Assembly (NCBI GenBank): GCA_018883025.1
Contig: VEQW01000002.1
Span: forward strand, 1 to 41,766
Direction: 5' to 3'
Origin: Solirubrobacterales bacterium
GTDB lineage: Bacteria; Actinomycetota; Thermoleophilia; Solirubrobacterales; 70-9
DNA: 41,766 bases
Under the pieces are notes generated by a model, which worked only from the letters and a program-made list of their open reading frames with translations, searched no databases and was not told the origin of the DNA. The number at the start of each line of letters is the position of its first letter. The stretch's first letter is position 1. Both the position numbers and the translations under genes were made by a program. Of the stretch, positions 1-7,554 are shown in pieces.

Positions 1-1
1 C

Positions 2-1675
2 AACAGTGCCGACGTAACCGCAACAACCCCGTCTTCCGGCCAGGCAAGTGAGGACGGCGGCGGCGGCGCCTACGTGGCGGCCAATGACCTCCTCCTCGAC
101 TCGGCGACGGTAAGCGGCAACACCGCGACGGTTTCCAACTCCTGGGGGGACTCCGGAGGAGGAGGGGTCTACGTATCCCGAGGGAACCTCGAGGTCGTCG
201 ATTCGACGATCTCGGGGAACGCCGCGACCGTCATCGGCACGAGCGGTCTTCCCCCGAGCCTCGCGAGCAGCGACGGGGGCGGAGGCGCTTACGTGAGCGG
301 GTTGAGTGCGAACTTCATCGACTCGGAGGTGACCGGCAATCAGGTCGTTGCAACCAATTCCTGGGGCGAGTCCGGCGGGGGCGCCGTCTACGTCTCATCG
401 CGAGCAACTTCCGGGGAATACGTTGGTGATCTCAGCGCAACCGGATCGACATTTTCCGGGAACTCGGTGACCACGACGCCGACCTCCAGCACCAGCCGTC
501 TGAGGAGCCACTATGGCGGCGGCGCGATCTACCAGGACAGCCATGACTTGTCCCTTGACGAAGTGACCCTGGCCGGAAACTCAGTAGTCGTGAATGGTGA
601 ATCGCTGCCAAATGAGCAATACAGCGTCAATGGTGGCGGGGCGATCTACCAATACGGCAACAGGACCTCGATCACCAACTCGACCCTCTCGGGGAACACC
701 GCGCAACTGCCCCTTTCGTCCCGATCTGGCGGCGGAGCCTTGATGGACAACGGGAACTCGAGCTTCATCACCGATTCGACCCTTTCTGGCAACTCGGTCT
801 CCTTCGACGTCGCGGCCACGGCACCCGACACAAATGGGGGCGGAGCGATCAACTACACCCAGGAGCGCGATGGCGTCGTGCTCGCCAACGTGACGATGGC
901 CGGAAATGCATCGACGGGTGCGGCCGGGGGAGCAATCGTGCCTACTGGCGGCACGAACGTCCGGATCGGGAATTCGATCATCGCCTCCAACAGTTCGTCC
1001 GTCTCCGGGACCAACGAGTGCGCTCTGACATCGGGTGGCTCTCCGGAGGGCACCGTTACATCGTTGGGCTACAACCTGACTGATGATGCCGCGAACTCCT
1101 GTGACCTGGATGGGCCCGGGGACCTGACGGCTGCACCGGGGATCGGAGCGCTCGCCGCCAACGGTGGTCCGACCGAGACCCGTGCCCTCCTGGCCGGTAG
1201 TCCGGCGATCGACGCCGGTAACCCGGCGGGATGCCTTTCGGCTTATGGCCTCCTCCTCACCACCGACCAGCGGGGCTTCTCCCGCCCCTCGCCAGCCGGA
1301 AGCCGTTGCGATATCGGTGCATTCGAGCTCCAGGTAGCGGAGCCTGTCGTGCCAAAGGTCCCAGTCCTCAGTGCCCTGAAGATCACGGGACCGAGAAAGG
1401 TCCAGCGCACGAGGAAGGTCTCCTTCACGGTCACGATCTCGAACACAGGCGAGGCCAGCGCCACGAGCCTCAGGCTCAGGACAAGGGGAAGGGGTGTTCG
1501 GGCAAACCGGTGGATCGGCCAACTCACTGCTGGTGAATCGAAATCCGTTCGCCTCCCAGTCAGGTTCTGGAGGCGAGGCAAGAGCAGGATGACCTTTACC
1601 GCGCTTACCTACAACGCCGGGAAGAAGGTCGCGAAGAAGACCGTACGCGTGACCAGACGGCGCGCCGGATCCTAG
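2..1675 (+). CDS. Secreted right-handed beta-helix repeat protein with choice-of-anchor Q domain (5' partial)
   Basis: The reading frame is open to the window edge, so the gene starts upstream; the GTG at 74 in the ORF track is only an internal codon. The visible part is a run of about nine repeats of roughly 30-40 residues. Each opens with a Gly-rich turn (GGGGAYV, GGGGVYV, GGGAIYQ) followed by a strand such as DSTLSGN, typical of Pmp-like/parallel beta-helix surface proteins. After the repeats come GIGALAANGGPTET, SPAIDAG, TDQRGFSRP and CDIGAFEL, the signature of the choice-of-anchor Q domain. The last ~100 residues look like an Ig-fold/CARDB-type beta domain (VSFTVTISNTGEASATS) with a basic C-terminus. 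No LPXTG signal or terminal membrane helix is visible. The likely role is a cell-surface or secreted adhesin/structural protein; no catalytic function is claimed. Confidence 0.8.
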   Translation, partial: NSADVTATTPSSGQASEDGGGGAYVAANDLLLDSATVSGNTATVSNSWGDSGGGGVYVSRGNLEVVDSTISGNAATVIGTSGLPPSLASSDGGGGAYVSGLSANFIDSEVTGNQVVATNSWGESGGGAVYVSSRATSGEYVGDLSATGSTFSGNSVTTTPTSSTSRLRSHYGGGAIYQDSHDLSLDEVTLAGNSVVVNGESLPNEQYSVNGGGAIYQYGNRTSITNSTLSGNTAQLPLSSRSGGGALMDNGNSSFITDSTLSGNSVSFDVAATAPDTNGGGAINYTQERDGVVLANVTMAGNASTGAAGGAIVPTGGTNVRIGNSIIASNSSSVSGTNECALTSGGSPEGTVTSLGYNLTDDAANSCDLDGPGDLTAAPGIGALAANGGPTETRALLAGSPAIDAGNPAGCLSAYGLLLTTDQRGFSRPSPAGSRCDIGAFELQVAEPVVPKVPVLSALKITGPRKVQRTRKVSFTVTISNTGEASATSLRLRTRGRGVRANRWIGQLTAGESKSVRLPVRFWRRGKSRMTFTALTYNAGKKVAKKTVRVTRRRAGS

Positions 1676-1693
1676 GGCGGGAAAGACCTGCCC

Positions 1694-1699
1694 TATCGT
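1694..1699 (+). promoter_or_regulatory. -10 box (TATCGT) for the TMEM175-like gene, leaderless
   Basis: TATCGT ends 6 bases before the ATG at 1706, so transcription should begin at or next to the start codon. No Shine-Dalgarno sequence and no clear -35 box are visible. It belongs to a pattern repeated at other unit heads in this window. Confidence 0.5.
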
Positions 1700-1705
1700 C
1701 AGGCG

Positions 1706-2395
1706 ATGGCCGAGGAGCGAGGGTCAACCGATTCGCAGGAGGTCCTGACCGAGTCCGCAGATGCGACCAGCCCGGATGGTGGGCTGTACCGCTGTGGGAC
1801 GGCTGCCTTCGACCGGGTCGTCTTCTTCACCGACGCGATCTTTGCGATCTCGATAACCCTCGCAGCGGTGACGATTGGGGTTCCACAGATCGATGGCCCC
1901 GTCACTGACGCCTCCCTCTGGCAGGCGATCCAGGACAAGGGCAAGAACTTCTTCGCCTTTGGATTCACCTTCATCTGGGTCGCCTTCTACTGGCGGGCGA
2001 ACCACAAGTTCACAGACCGGCTTGCTGCGGTCGACGGCCGCTACATCGGAACCCTTCTCCTCTACCTGGCCTTCATCGCCCTGCTGCCGATCGCGACCGG
2101 GACCCTTGGCGAGTACACCAACGCTGTGGCCCTCAGCCTGTTCCTCGTGGCGGTCGCGATCATCAGCTCGCTCGAGGTGGTCCTCCTGACCGTTGCCTGG
2201 CGGGACCGGCTGCTGGCCGAGCAGCCGAGCCGGATCGCCTACCGAAAGGAGGCGATCTCATCCCTGACCCCGGTGGTCATCGCCCTTCTGGCGATCCCGA
2301 TCGCCTTCCTCTCGGTGTGGGTCGCCTTCGTCTTCATGGGGGTTGGGGTTGCGGCCCTCGGGGCTGCGGTCGCGCGGATCCTTCCGGACGGCTGA
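1706..2395 (+). CDS. TMEM175 / DUF1211 family integral membrane protein
   Basis: The 229-residue protein has about six hydrophobic helices. The first contains RVVFFTDAIFAISITL, matching the family pattern R-x-x-x-F-S-D-x-x-x-A-I with Ser replaced by Thr. A second family feature is WVAFYWRANHKF in the next helix pair. Bacterial members of this family form potassium-selective channels with the FSD helix lining the pore; the Ser-to-Thr change leaves a hydroxyl in place. About 30 soluble residues precede the first helix. The ATG at 1706 fits a TATCGT box 6 bases upstream. The gene is monocistronic, converging on the phospholipase-like gene, and a good intrinsic terminator lies 33 bases past its stop. 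Family assignment is firm; channel activity is inferred. Confidence 0.8.
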   Translation: MAEERGSTDSQEVLTESADATSPDGGLYRCGTAAFDRVVFFTDAIFAISITLAAVTIGVPQIDGPVTDASLWQAIQDKGKNFFAFGFTFIWVAFYWRANHKFTDRLAAVDGRYIGTLLLYLAFIALLPIATGTLGEYTNAVALSLFLVAVAIISSLEVVLLTVAWRDRLLAEQPSRIAYRKEAISSLTPVVIALLAIPIAFLSVWVAFVFMGVGVAALGAAVARILPDG

Positions 2396-2402
2396 ACCCG
2401 GC

Positions 2403-2417
2403 ACCCCCGCCGGGGGT
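2403..2417. terminator. Hairpin ACCCCC-GCC-GGGGGT between convergent genes
   Basis: This is a perfect 6-bp stem with a 3-base loop in the 21-base gap between the stops of the TMEM175-like and PLC-like genes. It has no T-run on either side, so it is at best a weak bidirectional terminator or a processing/stability hairpin. Confidence 0.35.
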
Positions 2418-3565
2418 CAGGTGCCCCAGCGCGCCCAGCGCGCTTTTTCCTTTAAGAGACTCTTCCGCTTTGCTGCGCTGCAGGGAGCCTTTCGCTCCGA
2501 CGCCGGGAAGCCAAGGGTCCGAGAACGGCTGCGTGGGCAGCCCTTGGCGGCGAGCTTCCTGATCGCGGCTCCGGAGATGTGCCAGCCGGGGGTCGTCTCG
2601 TTGAGTTCCCAGATCGCACCGATCAGGTCGCCGGAGCCGAAGAAATCGACAGCAACGAGGTTCGGCAGGCGCCCCCTCACGCCCTCGCAGGCACGAGCCC
2701 GCGCGACGATCGCGTCGCGAGCGTTGACCAGGGAAGCATCGGCCGGCCGGGGCAGGCCGACCGCATTCGAGACCCAGTTGTTCATCAGGAACATCGACCC
2801 TGCGGCAGGACCCCTGTTCGGGCGGCAGCTTGACGCGAGCCGGTCCGGTGCGGTGAGGTCTGCGACCGAGGTGAAGCTGTAGGGGGTCTCGATCAGCGCC
2901 CTCTCGTAGGCGAGGTGGTACCACGGGATCGTCCCCGCATCGAACTCGGCGAGCATCAGAACTCGTTGGTTGCGGGCGATCATCCGGTCGAGCGTCGGGA
3001 GTGGCTCAATCGGCCCCCGGTAGAGGTATCTGGCCAGGCCGCTCTTCTCGACCGCCTCGGCAAAGTCATCGGGGGTGATCGCATCCTGGTTGACGAAGAC
3101 CAGGACTTCGCGGGGGTTCGCCTTCAGGAAGGCAGCGACCTTGGCGAACTCGGCTACCAGCGGCGAGGCACCCCAGACGCAGAGCGAGTGACAGAGGTAG
3201 GTCTCCGCCCCCTCGGCGGCTCCCTGCTCCTTGGGCACGTTGTCGACCTTGCCATCGGATCGGGGGCGTCCGTAGTAGGTGTCGACGAGGAACGCCCGAA
3301 CGCCCTTCTTCAGCTGCGAGGGGATGTCGAGCTTCTGGTTGGGGAAGAGCCAGCCGAGGTCGGAGGCCGACATCGAGTTGTGGGTTGCGGCGATGACGGC
3401 CTGGCCGAGGGTCTTCCGGCAGAGGTCGCTCGAGCCGTTGCAGGGCCGGGGAGTTGCCGAGTCCGCATCGCCGGACGTCCCGCCGACCAGGACGAGTGAG
3501 ATCGCGAGGGTGCCGAGTAAGAACATCAGTCGGGAAGGTAGGTGGCGGCTCGTCGAGGAGGTCAC
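2417..3565 (-). CDS. Secreted phosphatidylinositol-specific phospholipase C-like phosphodiesterase (PLC X domain)
   Basis: The ORF track starts this frame at 4060, but that N-terminal part only shadows the cyclase gene. The natural start is GTG at 3565, overlapping the cyclase stop in a GTGA tetramer. This gives 382 residues beginning with a signal peptide (RLMFLLGTLAISLVLVGG). The mature region contains AATHNSMS (His62, the expected general base of the PLC X fold), KKGVRAFLVDTYYG and YLCHSLCVWG (His126, second catalytic-type His). EVLVFVNQD then follows, the layout of bacterial and fungal PI-PLC X-domain proteins. Secretion and hydrolysis of a phosphodiester lipid head group are inferred; the substrate is unknown. 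The Lys/Arg-rich C-terminus overlaps a plus-strand terminator. It is translationally coupled to the cyclase-family gene. Confidence 0.75.
   Translation of the reverse strand: MTSSTSRHLPSRLMFLLGTLAISLVLVGGTSGDADSATPRPCNGSSDLCRKTLGQAVIAATHNSMSASDLGWLFPNQKLDIPSQLKKGVRAFLVDTYYGRPRSDGKVDNVPKEQGAAEGAETYLCHSLCVWGASPLVAEFAKVAAFLKANPREVLVFVNQDAITPDDFAEAVEKSGLARYLYRGPIEPLPTLDRMIARNQRVLMLAEFDAGTIPWYHLAYERALIETPYSFTSVADLTAPDRLASSCRPNRGPAAGSMFLMNNWVSNAVGLPRPADASLVNARDAIVARARACEGVRGRLPNLVAVDFFGSGDLIGAIWELNETTPGWHISGAAIRKLAAKGCPRSRSRTLGFPASERKAPCSAAKRKSLLKEKARWARWGT
2428..2448 (+). terminator. Intrinsic terminator (+ strand) lying inside the 3' coding end of the convergent gene
   Basis: AGCGCG-CCCAG-CGCGCT forms a 6-bp G+C-rich stem, followed by TTTTT on the plus strand. 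It is suitably placed to end the TMEM175-like transcript. The same bases, read on the minus strand, encode the Lys/Ala/Arg/Trp tail of the PLC-like protein. Confidence 0.6.
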
Positions 3566-4341
3566 TTGGGCACCCCCCCTTCGCCATCGAGGATCGCGAC
3601 GACCCTCGCAGGGGCGGCGCTTGCCCCGACTATCGGCAGCGGCAGGCAGGACACGGTGAATCCTGTCGGAGGGAGGCTGTCGAGGTTGACCATTCGTTCG
3701 ATCTGGGAGTAGGGGAGGTCGGCCTGGTGGGCTTCCCAGAAAACCCCCTTCTCGCCGGTACGTTTCGCTTCCTCGGCCTGCATCCAGAGGGGCCGGTCCC
3801 AGCCCCATGCGTCGATTCCCATCACCCGGACGCCGCGATCGAACATCCAGCGGGTCGCCTCGGCCGTAACCCCCGGGCCATGGGCCATGTACTCCGGGGA
3901 GTCGATCCAGCGGTCGCATCCAGTCCGGATGAGGACGATCTCGAGCGGGGAGAGCTCGTGCCCGATCCTGCCAAGGGCTGCCTCGATGTCGTTCCCGGTC
4001 ACGGCCTCCCCGTCCTCGCGTCCGGTGAAGTCGAGCACGACCCCGGGCTGGACGAACCACTCGAGTGGAAGCACATCTATCGTTTTCGCCGGTTCGCCAT
4101 CCACTTCGGAGTTGTAGTGCCAGGGGGCGTCGACGTGGGTCGAGTTGTGGGTGCCGAACCGGGTGAAGAACTCATTGGCCCAGCCTTCGCCATCGCGCAG
4201 CAGCTCGGGACCCACCCCGAAGAGCTCCTCGATCACCTTGGCACCGTCGGCGTGGTCCTGGAAGTCGATCTCGGTCCGGAGCACGTCGGGGGCCCCCTCG
4301 GGGCTCGGAACGATCGGGGCCGACAGGTCGATTACCTCCAC
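3562..4341 (-). CDS. Cyclase-family metal-dependent hydrolase (kynurenine formamidase-like)
   Basis: This is a 259-residue protein of the cyclase/KynB superfamily, zinc- or manganese-dependent hydrolases. The metal motif GTHNSTHVDAPWHY (His65, His69, Asp71, His75) corresponds to the family pattern H-x-G-T-H-x-D-x-P-x-H. Further family features are VLIRTGCDRW, GVTAEATRWMFDRGVRVMGIDAWGWDRP and FTVSCLPLPIVGASAAPARVVAIL. The track start at 4671 would run through the divergent esterase. GTG 4341 is preferred because VEVIDLSAPI is the usual beginning of the family and a TATAGT box sits 6 bases upstream; ATG 4401 is the alternative. It is the first gene of a two-gene unit with the PLC-like gene. The substrate is unknown, as tryptophan genes are not nearby. 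Confidence 0.8.
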   Translation of the reverse strand: MEVIDLSAPIVPSPEGAPDVLRTEIDFQDHADGAKVIEELFGVGPELLRDGEGWANEFFTRFGTHNSTHVDAPWHYNSEVDGEPAKTIDVLPLEWFVQPGVVLDFTGREDGEAVTGNDIEAALGRIGHELSPLEIVLIRTGCDRWIDSPEYMAHGPGVTAEATRWMFDRGVRVMGIDAWGWDRPLWMQAEEAKRTGEKGVFWEAHQADLPYSQIERMVNLDSLPPTGFTVSCLPLPIVGASAAPARVVAILDGEGGVPK

Positions 4342-4347
4342 CCATCG

Positions 4348-4353
4348 ACTATA
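4348..4353 (-). promoter_or_regulatory. -10 box (TATAGT) for the cyclase-family gene, leaderless
   Basis: On the minus strand, TATAGT ends 6 bases before the GTG at 4341. This is the closest match to a consensus -10 in the region. It supports the GTG as the true start, and no Shine-Dalgarno sequence is present. Confidence 0.55.
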
Positions 4354-4386
4354 TGACGGGCCAGCGTCACCCGTGCAGTTCGGCAA

Positions 4387-4392
4387 TAGGAT
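4387..4392 (+). promoter_or_regulatory. -10 box (TAGGAT) for the esterase gene, leaderless
   Basis: TAGGAT ends 7 bases before ATG 4400. The AGGA in the same element could also be read as a Shine-Dalgarno if transcription starts further upstream. The divergent -10 at 4348-4353 lies only 33 bases away, so the two promoters share one upstream region. Confidence 0.45.
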
Positions 4393-4399
4393 CAGGGAC

Positions 4400-5467
4400 A
4401 TGGACACGATCCCGGCCGGGATGACCCCGGTTATCCGTACCGGACTCAGGGCCACGCTGGCCCTTCCGGGTCCGGTGCTCGGGAAGATGACCGACGAGCT
4501 TCCCGACGGTGCGGAGTTGCTCACCCCGGACCAGCGATTCCTTGCATCTTTTCTCGGCAAGGCCGGGGCGGAAAGCGTCGAGGGGATCCCCGTCGAGCTC
4601 CAGCGGGAGCAGACCGACGGCTCTTCGGCGATCGTCGGGGACCGGGTCGTGACCAGAGGCCTCACCGTCACGGAACACGAGGTTGCCGGGACAGAGGGTC
4701 CCTTGAGGATGCGGCTCTACCGCCCCGATTCCCTGGGGGACCGCCCGGGGCCGTTGCTCGTCTGGTTCCACGGAGGCGGCTGGGTCGTCGGCTCGATCGC
4801 CTCGCACGACAGATCCCTTCGGGCGCTGGCGTCGCAGTCGGGCGTCGCAGTTGCGACCATCGAGTACCGGCTCGCCCCCGAGCACCCCTGGCCGGCGGCT
4901 CCGGACGACTGCCTCGCAGCATGGCGGGACATCAAGGCCCGTGCGGCCGAGTTCGGAGCCGATCCCGAGCGATTGATGGTCGGGGGTGACAGCGCCGGGG
5001 GCAACCTCGCCGCGGTGCTCTGCCTCGAACTCAACTGGGCCGACGAGCCGATGCCGTTGGCGGCGATCCTGATCTACCCGGTCACCGATCTCGCCAGTAA
5101 GACCGATTCCTACCACCAGTTCTCGTCCGGATTCTTCCTTTCCGAGGAGAAGATGAACTTCTACCGCGACTGTTACCTGCCGGACGATTCCGACCGCCCC
5201 GACCCACGGGTCTCCCCGCTTCGGGCCCAGCTGCTTCGAGGTCTTCCACCCACCTATGTCGCGACCGCGGCCGCCGATCCCCTGCGCGACGAGGGCGAGG
5301 CATTTGCCGAGAGGCTCCGGAGGGAGGGGGTAGAGGTCGAACTCGAACGGTTCCCGGCGATTCACGGGTGGTTCAACATGACCGTGTCGCCGACCTCGCG
5401 GAGCTCCCTGGGTACGGTTGCGACAAAGGTCGCGGCGCTTTCTGCCAGCCCGGCAGCAGTCGTCTGA
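4400..5467 (+). CDS. Alpha/beta-hydrolase of the hormone-sensitive lipase type (esterase)
   Basis: This is a 355-residue carboxylesterase/lipase of the HSL (family IV) group. Visible are the oxyanion-hole motif HGGGW (residues 124-128), YRLAPEHPWPAAPDDC, and the nucleophile elbow GDSAGG with Ser198. Asp293 (AADPLRDEGE) and His322 (AIHGW) complete the catalytic triad, and length and order match the family. The track start at 4145 overlaps the divergent cyclase gene; ATG 4400 is chosen from the adjacent TAGGAT box and the size of the usual N-terminal cap (alternative ATG 4421). No signal peptide is visible, so it is probably cytoplasmic. It may act on short-chain acyl esters; a functional link to the neighbouring cyclase and PLC-like genes is only suggested by position. 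Confidence 0.85.
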   Translation: MDTIPAGMTPVIRTGLRATLALPGPVLGKMTDELPDGAELLTPDQRFLASFLGKAGAESVEGIPVELQREQTDGSSAIVGDRVVTRGLTVTEHEVAGTEGPLRMRLYRPDSLGDRPGPLLVWFHGGGWVVGSIASHDRSLRALASQSGVAVATIEYRLAPEHPWPAAPDDCLAAWRDIKARAAEFGADPERLMVGGDSAGGNLAAVLCLELNWADEPMPLAAILIYPVTDLASKTDSYHQFSSGFFLSEEKMNFYRDCYLPDDSDRPDPRVSPLRAQLLRGLPPTYVATAAADPLRDEGEAFAERLRREGVEVELERFPAIHGWFNMTVSPTSRSSLGTVATKVAALSASPAAVV

Positions 5468-5493
5468 GCCTCTCGCGGACGGGGAGACCGGCA

Positions 5494-5525
5494 GGGCACC
5501 CAATACGATTGCCGGGAGGGTGCCC
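5494..5525 (+). promoter_or_regulatory. Inverted repeat GGGCACCC-N16-GGGTGCCC around a TACGAT box upstream of thrS
   Basis: Perfect 8-base arms flank 16 bases that contain TACGAT (5504-5509), a likely -10. As DNA this could be a repressor operator straddling the promoter. If transcribed from further upstream, it would form a stem whose 3' arm covers part of GGGAGGG ahead of thrS. ATG 5537 is 11 bases past the repeat. Confidence 0.45.
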
Positions 5526-5536
5526 CTCTCCAGACG

Positions 5537-7462
5537 ATGTCCGAGACTGGCGAACAACAGATATCGGTCGTCCTCCCGGACGGCAACGAACTCGCGCTAC
5601 GGCCCGGTGCAACGGGACTGGATGCTGCCGAAGCGATCGGCCCCGGCCTCGCCCGGGCTGCACTCGCGATTCGCGTGGCCGGGGAGACGAAGGACCTCTC
5701 CTCCGAGCTCGGGGATGGGGACCGGATCGAGATCGTCACGGACCGCGACCCCGAGGCCCTCGACCTGATTCGCCACGACGCCGCCCACGTGATGGCAACA
5801 GCGGTCCAGGAGCTCTACCCGGGGACCCAGGTGACGATCGGCCCGGCGATCGAGGGGGGCTTCTACTACGACTTCGAATTCCCCGAGGAGGTGACGATCA
5901 CCGACGCGGACCTCCCCGGGATCGAGGAGGCGATGCGGGCCCACATCGCGGCCGGTGAAGGGTTCTCGCGCCGGGACGTACCGGTTGCCGAGGCCCTCGA
6001 GATCTTCGAGGAGCAGGGCGAGCGCTACAAGGTCGAGCTGATCGAGGACCTGGTTGCGAACGAAGGGGTCGAAACAGTTTCGCTCTACCGGAACGGTCCG
6101 TTCGAGGACCTCTGTCGGGGACCCCACGGTCCCTCGACCGACCGGATAAAGGCGGTCAGGCTCGAATCGGTCGCCGGTGCCTACTGGCGGGGTGACGAAA
6201 CCCGCCAGATGTTGACCCGGATCTACGGCACCGCCTTCTTCTCGAATTCCGACCTCGAGGACCACCTCGAGGCGCTCGAGGAGGCCCGTGCAAGGGACCA
6301 CCGCCGACTCGGTCCGGAGCTCGGCCTTTTCATGTTCAGCCCGGTCGCCCCGGGAATGCCTTTCTGGCTGCCGAACGGGACCGTCCTCCTCCGCTTGATC
6401 GAAGCCGAAGTCCAGGAGCAGCTGGACCGGCGCGGCTACCGGGAGATCTCGACTCCGGAAGTGATGGACGAGTCGCTCTGGAAGAAGTCCGGCCACTGGG
6501 AGAACTACGAGGACGCGATGTACTTCGTCGAAGTCGACGAGCGTCGGTTCGCCCTCAGGCCGATGAACTGCCCCGGGGCCTGCCTCGTCTTCGGCTCGGA
6601 GCGTCACTCCTATCGAGAGCTGCCGCTCAGGCTGGCCGAGTTCGGACAGGTGACCAGGAACGAACGCGAGGGAGTCCTCCACGGGCTGCTCAGGGTCCGA
6701 TCCTTCACCCAGGACGATGCCCACGTCTTCTGCACCGAGGAACAGATCGAGGCCGAGGTGACCGACATATGCGAGGCGATCGACCAGCTCTACTCGCGGT
6801 TCGGATTCGAGCAGGTCGAGGTCGAGCTCTCGACCAGGCCCGCAAAGTCGATGGGGACCGACGAGCAGTGGGAGAAGGCCGAGGCGATGCTCGCAAGCGC
6901 GCTCGATCGCCAGGGACGGGAGTACAAGGTCAATCCGGGGGATGGGGCCTTCTACGGACCGAAGATCGACTTCCACGTGACCGATGCCCTGGGGCGGTCA
7001 TGGCAGCTCGGGACCTGCCAGCTGGATTTCCAGATGCCCGAGCGCTTCGACCTGACCTACACCGACGCGAATGACGAGCAGGTACGCCCGGTGATGATCC
7101 ACCGCGCCCTCCTGGGGTCGATGGAGCGCTTCGCCGGGATCCTCGTCGAGCACTATGCGGGCCGCTTCCCGGTCTGGCTCGCTCCGGTCCAGGCGATTCT
7201 CCTGCCGGTCTCGGACAGCCAGAACGGCTATGCGGCAACGGTCGAGGCTGAGCTCCGGGAGAAGGGCGTCAGGGTGGTCACCGACTCCCGGTCGGAGTCG
7301 GTCGGCCGCAAGATCAGGGACGCCGAACTCGGTCGTTACCCGTTCATGCTGGTGGTCGGCGAGCGGGAGGAAGAGTCCGGGCAGGTCGCAGTCCGCTCCC
7401 ACGAGAAGGGCGAGATCGGATCGATGACCCTGGATGATTTCTGTATGCTCACCGCCAGTTGA
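5537..7462 (+). CDS. thrS: Threonyl-tRNA synthetase
   Basis: This 641-residue class II synthetase charges tRNA-Thr in the cytoplasm. An N-terminal TGS domain (about residues 8-70) is followed by an intact editing domain. The latter carries HDAAHVMA (HxxxH) and DLCRGPHGPSTD, the Cys/His pair that clears Ser-tRNA-Thr. The catalytic core has RPMNCPGAC (zinc Cys), DDAHVFC (zinc His), MGTDEQW, GDGAFYGPKIDF and the motif 3 region MIHRALLGSMERF with the third zinc ligand. The C-terminal anticodon-binding domain is recognisable from PVQAILLPVSD and DSRSESVGRKIRDAEL. Length and domain order are standard. ATG 5537 gives the normal N-terminus; the leader holds an inverted repeat. infC follows after 92 bases, a common pairing. 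Confidence 0.97.
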   Translation: MSETGEQQISVVLPDGNELALRPGATGLDAAEAIGPGLARAALAIRVAGETKDLSSELGDGDRIEIVTDRDPEALDLIRHDAAHVMATAVQELYPGTQVTIGPAIEGGFYYDFEFPEEVTITDADLPGIEEAMRAHIAAGEGFSRRDVPVAEALEIFEEQGERYKVELIEDLVANEGVETVSLYRNGPFEDLCRGPHGPSTDRIKAVRLESVAGAYWRGDETRQMLTRIYGTAFFSNSDLEDHLEALEEARARDHRRLGPELGLFMFSPVAPGMPFWLPNGTVLLRLIEAEVQEQLDRRGYREISTPEVMDESLWKKSGHWENYEDAMYFVEVDERRFALRPMNCPGACLVFGSERHSYRELPLRLAEFGQVTRNEREGVLHGLLRVRSFTQDDAHVFCTEEQIEAEVTDICEAIDQLYSRFGFEQVEVELSTRPAKSMGTDEQWEKAEAMLASALDRQGREYKVNPGDGAFYGPKIDFHVTDALGRSWQLGTCQLDFQMPERFDLTYTDANDEQVRPVMIHRALLGSMERFAGILVEHYAGRFPVWLAPVQAILLPVSDSQNGYAATVEAELREKGVRVVTDSRSESVGRKIRDAELGRYPFMLVVGEREEESGQVAVRSHEKGEIGSMTLDDFCMLTAS

Positions 7463-7554
7463 ACTGCCTAATCAGCCATACGAGGCCCTGGGGATCGCTC
7501 CGTGCGTCCCGTCCGGCCCCCCTCCTCGCTTGATTTCCCCACAGGTTTCCTGAA

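Noticed and set aside
3566-4060. N-terminal extension of the PLC-like ORF (547 aa in the track)
   Set aside because: The extra residues shadow the cyclase-family gene and precede an obvious signal peptide; GTG 3565 in the GTGA overlap is a better start.
5468-5536. T-box riboswitch ahead of thrS
   Set aside because: Only 69 bases are available, with no T-box sequence and no terminator; only the simple inverted repeat is present.
7463-7554. Structured infC leader or AUU start as in enterobacteria
   Set aside because: The in-frame TGA at 7531 leaves only GTG 7555 upstream of the conserved core, and no strong hairpin or terminator/antiterminator pair is visible in the 92 bases.
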